Assembly: GCA_900555345.1 (NCBI GenBank)
Contig: USKS01000084.1
Span: 1 to 6,652 of the forward strand
Direction: 5' to 3'
DNA: 6,652 nt
From: an uncultured Eubacteriales bacterium
GTDB taxonomy: Bacteria > Bacillota_A > Clostridia > Oscillospirales > CAG-272
Notes under the pieces: generated by a model
What the model was told of the DNA's origin: nothing
Seen by the model: only the letters and a program-made list of their open reading frames with translations
The model's database searches: none
Translations under genes and position numbers: made by a program
Shown here: positions 5,153-6,652 of the stretch, in pieces
How the letters are laid out: each line of letters begins with the position of its first letter
Numbering within the stretch: position 1 is the stretch's first letter

Positions 5153-6157
5153 ATGACCGTAATAAACAATTCCGTCGTGGATGCATATTTCAATCTTGCG
5201 TCCGAGGAGTATCTTCTCGAGCACTCACACGACGACATTTTTATGCTCTGGCGCAACGACCGTTCCGTCATCGTGGGCAAAAATCAGAATACATATTCCG
5301 AGGTGGACACCGAATACATCCGAAAAAGCGGCATCAAGGTGGTCCGCAGACTCACAGGCGGCGGCGCGGTTTTTCACGATCCGGGCAACGTGAACTTTAC
5401 GTTCATTACCGACGCGGACGAGGGCGGTCTTGATTTCGGGCGCTTTACCGCTCCTGTGATCGCGGCGCTGCGTAAAATGGGCGTCCCCGCCGAGGCGGAC
5501 GGCAGAAACGACATAACCGCAAACGGCTGCAAGATCTCCGGCAACGCTCAGTGCGTTTACAACGCAACAGACGGCAGACGGCGGCTCATGCACCACGGAA
5601 CGCTGCTTTTCAGCGCGGATATGACGGGACTTGCCCGCGCGCTGCGCGTTTCAAGGGATAAGCTTGAATCCAAAGGGATAAAGAGCGTACGCTCGCGCGT
5701 GTGCAATATTTCCGAAATAGATGGGTACTGCGGACCGGACAGCGCCGATGGCTTTGCCGCAAAGCTTTGCGAGCTTATCGCGGGCGAGTTCGGCGTGCCG
5801 CGTGAATTTACCGATGAGGAAAAGTGCGGCATTCAAAAGCTGAGAGACGACAAATACTCTCTCTGGAGTTGGAATTTCGGCGCGTCTCCCTCTCACGGCT
5901 TTGTGTGCAGAAAACGTTTTCCCTACGGAACGGTGGAGATCACGCTCGGTGCCGACGGCGGTATTATAAATAATATTGAAATAAACGGCGACTTTTTCGG
6001 AGAGCGCGACACAAAAGAGCTTTGCGAAAAGCTGCGCGGCAAGGCACTGGAATACGATGCGCTCATACCTGCGCTTGACGATATCGGAAGCTACATCAAA
6101 GGCTGCACCCCCGAGGAGGCGGCGGGACTTATCATAAATGCCGGAGACGCCGAATAA
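5153..6157 (+). CDS. lplA: Lipoate-protein ligase A
   Basis: A 334-residue enzyme, about the length of E. coli LplA (337). It activates free lipoate with ATP to lipoyl-AMP and transfers it to a lysine on lipoyl domains (2-oxoacid dehydrogenase E2 or glycine cleavage H protein). Visible motifs are the lipoate/adenylate-binding RRLTGGGAVFHDPGNVNFTF (65-84), GRNDI (117-121), KISGNAQ with the catalytic-type Lys127, and HHGTLLF (147-153). A C-terminal accessory domain spans about 245-330, as in the two-domain LplA type. The start at 5153 is supported by GGAGG (5144-5148) four bases upstream and by a promoter at 5077. No lipoyl-dependent complex or lipA is in the window, which fits salvage of exogenous lipoate. 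It is followed after 31 nt by the yerC-like gene and is probably co-transcribed with it. Confidence 0.95.
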   Translation: MTVINNSVVDAYFNLASEEYLLEHSHDDIFMLWRNDRSVIVGKNQNTYSEVDTEYIRKSGIKVVRRLTGGGAVFHDPGNVNFTFITDADEGGLDFGRFTAPVIAALRKMGVPAEADGRNDITANGCKISGNAQCVYNATDGRRRLMHHGTLLFSADMTGLARALRVSRDKLESKGIKSVRSRVCNISEIDGYCGPDSADGFAAKLCELIAGEFGVPREFTDEEKCGIQKLRDDKYSLWSWNFGASPSHGFVCRKRFPYGTVEITLGADGGIINNIEINGDFFGERDTKELCEKLRGKALEYDALIPALDDIGSYIKGCTPEEAAGLIINAGDAE

Positions 6158-6188
6158 CAGGCAAAATCGGCAGAAAAGAGGAAACATA

Positions 6189-6494
6189 ATGGCTAAAAAA
6201 GAAATGGACTCTAAAATGGAATACCTTTTCAAGGGTATACTGTCGCTTAAAAGCGTTGAGGAGTGCAAAGCGTTTTTTGAGGACATCTGCACCATCACCG
6301 AGATCATCGATATGTCAAACCGTCTGACAGCTGCAAAAATGCTTTCCGACGAAAAGACATACACGGAGATCATCGAAAAAACGGGGCTTTCAACGGCGAC
6401 GATCAGCCGCGTGAACCGCTGCCTCAAGTACGGAAGCGACGGCTACACCCTTGTTTTGGACAATCTCAACAAGGCGGGAGAGCGTCCGGAGTGA
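6189..6494 (+). CDS. yerC: YerC/YecD family TrpR-related regulator
   Basis: A 101-residue protein of the YerC/YecD family, which shares the all-helical TrpR fold with a C-terminal helix-turn-helix. The DNA-binding part is at about 58-82 (YTEIIEKTGLSTATISRVNR, then CLKYG), preceded by an acidic helical region containing FFEDICTITEIIDMSNRL (29-46). The physiological targets of this family are poorly defined, and tryptophan binding is not established. The frame is open back to an ATG at 6138 inside lplA, but the start at 6189 is preferred: AAGAGGA (6176-6182) lies six bases upstream and the N-terminus MAKKEMDSKMEYLFKGI fits the family. It overlaps the next gene by four bases, so the two are probably translationally coupled. 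Confidence 0.9.
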   Translation: MAKKEMDSKMEYLFKGILSLKSVEECKAFFEDICTITEIIDMSNRLTAAKMLSDEKTYTEIIEKTGLSTATISRVNRCLKYGSDGYTLVLDNLNKAGERPE

Positions 6495-6652
6495 AACAGG
6501 GGGATGTGCCGTGCGGCGCATACTTTGCGCTGAGCGAATTTTACGACAGACTTAATTCCGAAACCGACTACGGCGCGTGGGCGGACTTTTTCGGGCGCGC
6601 TTTCGGGAAATTCTCGCCCGACAAAAAGATATGCAGCGTACTGGATCTGGGC
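6491..6652 (+). CDS. Class I SAM-dependent methyltransferase (N-terminal part, runs off right edge)
   Basis: Fifty-four codons are visible from a GTG start at 6491 that overlaps the yerC TGA in GTGA. The N-terminal pattern ALSEFYDRLNSETDYGAW is followed by VLDLG at the window edge, the beginning of the SAM-binding motif I (usually VLDLGCGTG). This arrangement is typical of small Firmicutes class I methyltransferases such as the YqeM-like group; the substrate cannot be told. An alternative GTG at 6506 is less likely because the G run ahead of it is too close. Coupling to yerC suggests one operon. Confidence 0.75.
   Translation, partial: MKQGDVPCGAYFALSEFYDRLNSETDYGAWADFFGRAFGKFSPDKKICSVLDLG

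Noticed and set aside
5651..6427. Minus-strand open frame of 258 codons across lplA and yerC
   Set aside because: It spans two recognised genes on the opposite strand, and its protein has no recognisable features.

Overview
The window looks like a piece of a Clostridia (Firmicutes/Bacillota) chromosome, probably from a gut Oscillospirales/Ruminococcaceae-type organism. This is inferred from strong purine-rich Shine-Dalgarno sites, a clostridial-type pyruvate phosphate dikinase, a YerC/YecD TrpR-like regulator, a GH36 remnant and a TnpV-family protein. No rRNA or tRNA is present to confirm it.

Layout. (1) Bases 1 to about 1865 form an accessory, AT-rich block read on the minus strand. In order of transcription it holds a 238-aa unknown protein (1768-1052), a TnpV-family transposon-associated protein (988-689) with a terminator, and an AbiEi-like DUF6088 antitoxin gene (496 to beyond base 1). 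The regulatory DNA here is unusually structured. It has a perfect 12-bp inverted repeat spanning the promoter and start codon of the unknown gene, an 11-bp-arm hairpin that buries the tnpV ribosome site with a possible -10 box in its loop, and a duplicated 14-bp operator-like repeat at the DUF6088 promoter. (2) Bases 1828-1998 hold a terminator and a coding-looking scrap with no start. (3) Bases 1999-4644 are ppdK on the minus strand, intact, with a candidate promoter and a near-palindrome at its predicted transcription start. (4) Bases 4737-4961 hold a truncated N-terminus of a GH36 alpha-galactosidase, minus strand. (5) From 5153 to the right edge is a plus-strand cluster: lplA (lipoate-protein ligase), yerC/yecD-like, and the start of a SAM methyltransferase that overlaps yerC.

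How the parts relate. ppdK (PEP/pyruvate interconversion with PPi) and lplA (lipoate salvage) are conserved housekeeping genes transcribed divergently from an intergenic region that also carries the alpha-galactosidase scrap. The left block is best read as a mobile or defence-type insertion beside ppdK. The DUF6088 gene normally has a toxin (AbiEii-like nucleotidyltransferase) just downstream, which here would lie outside the window. No complete new system can be demonstrated. The most interesting elements are the unknown 238-aa gene and the three structured control regions in the left block.
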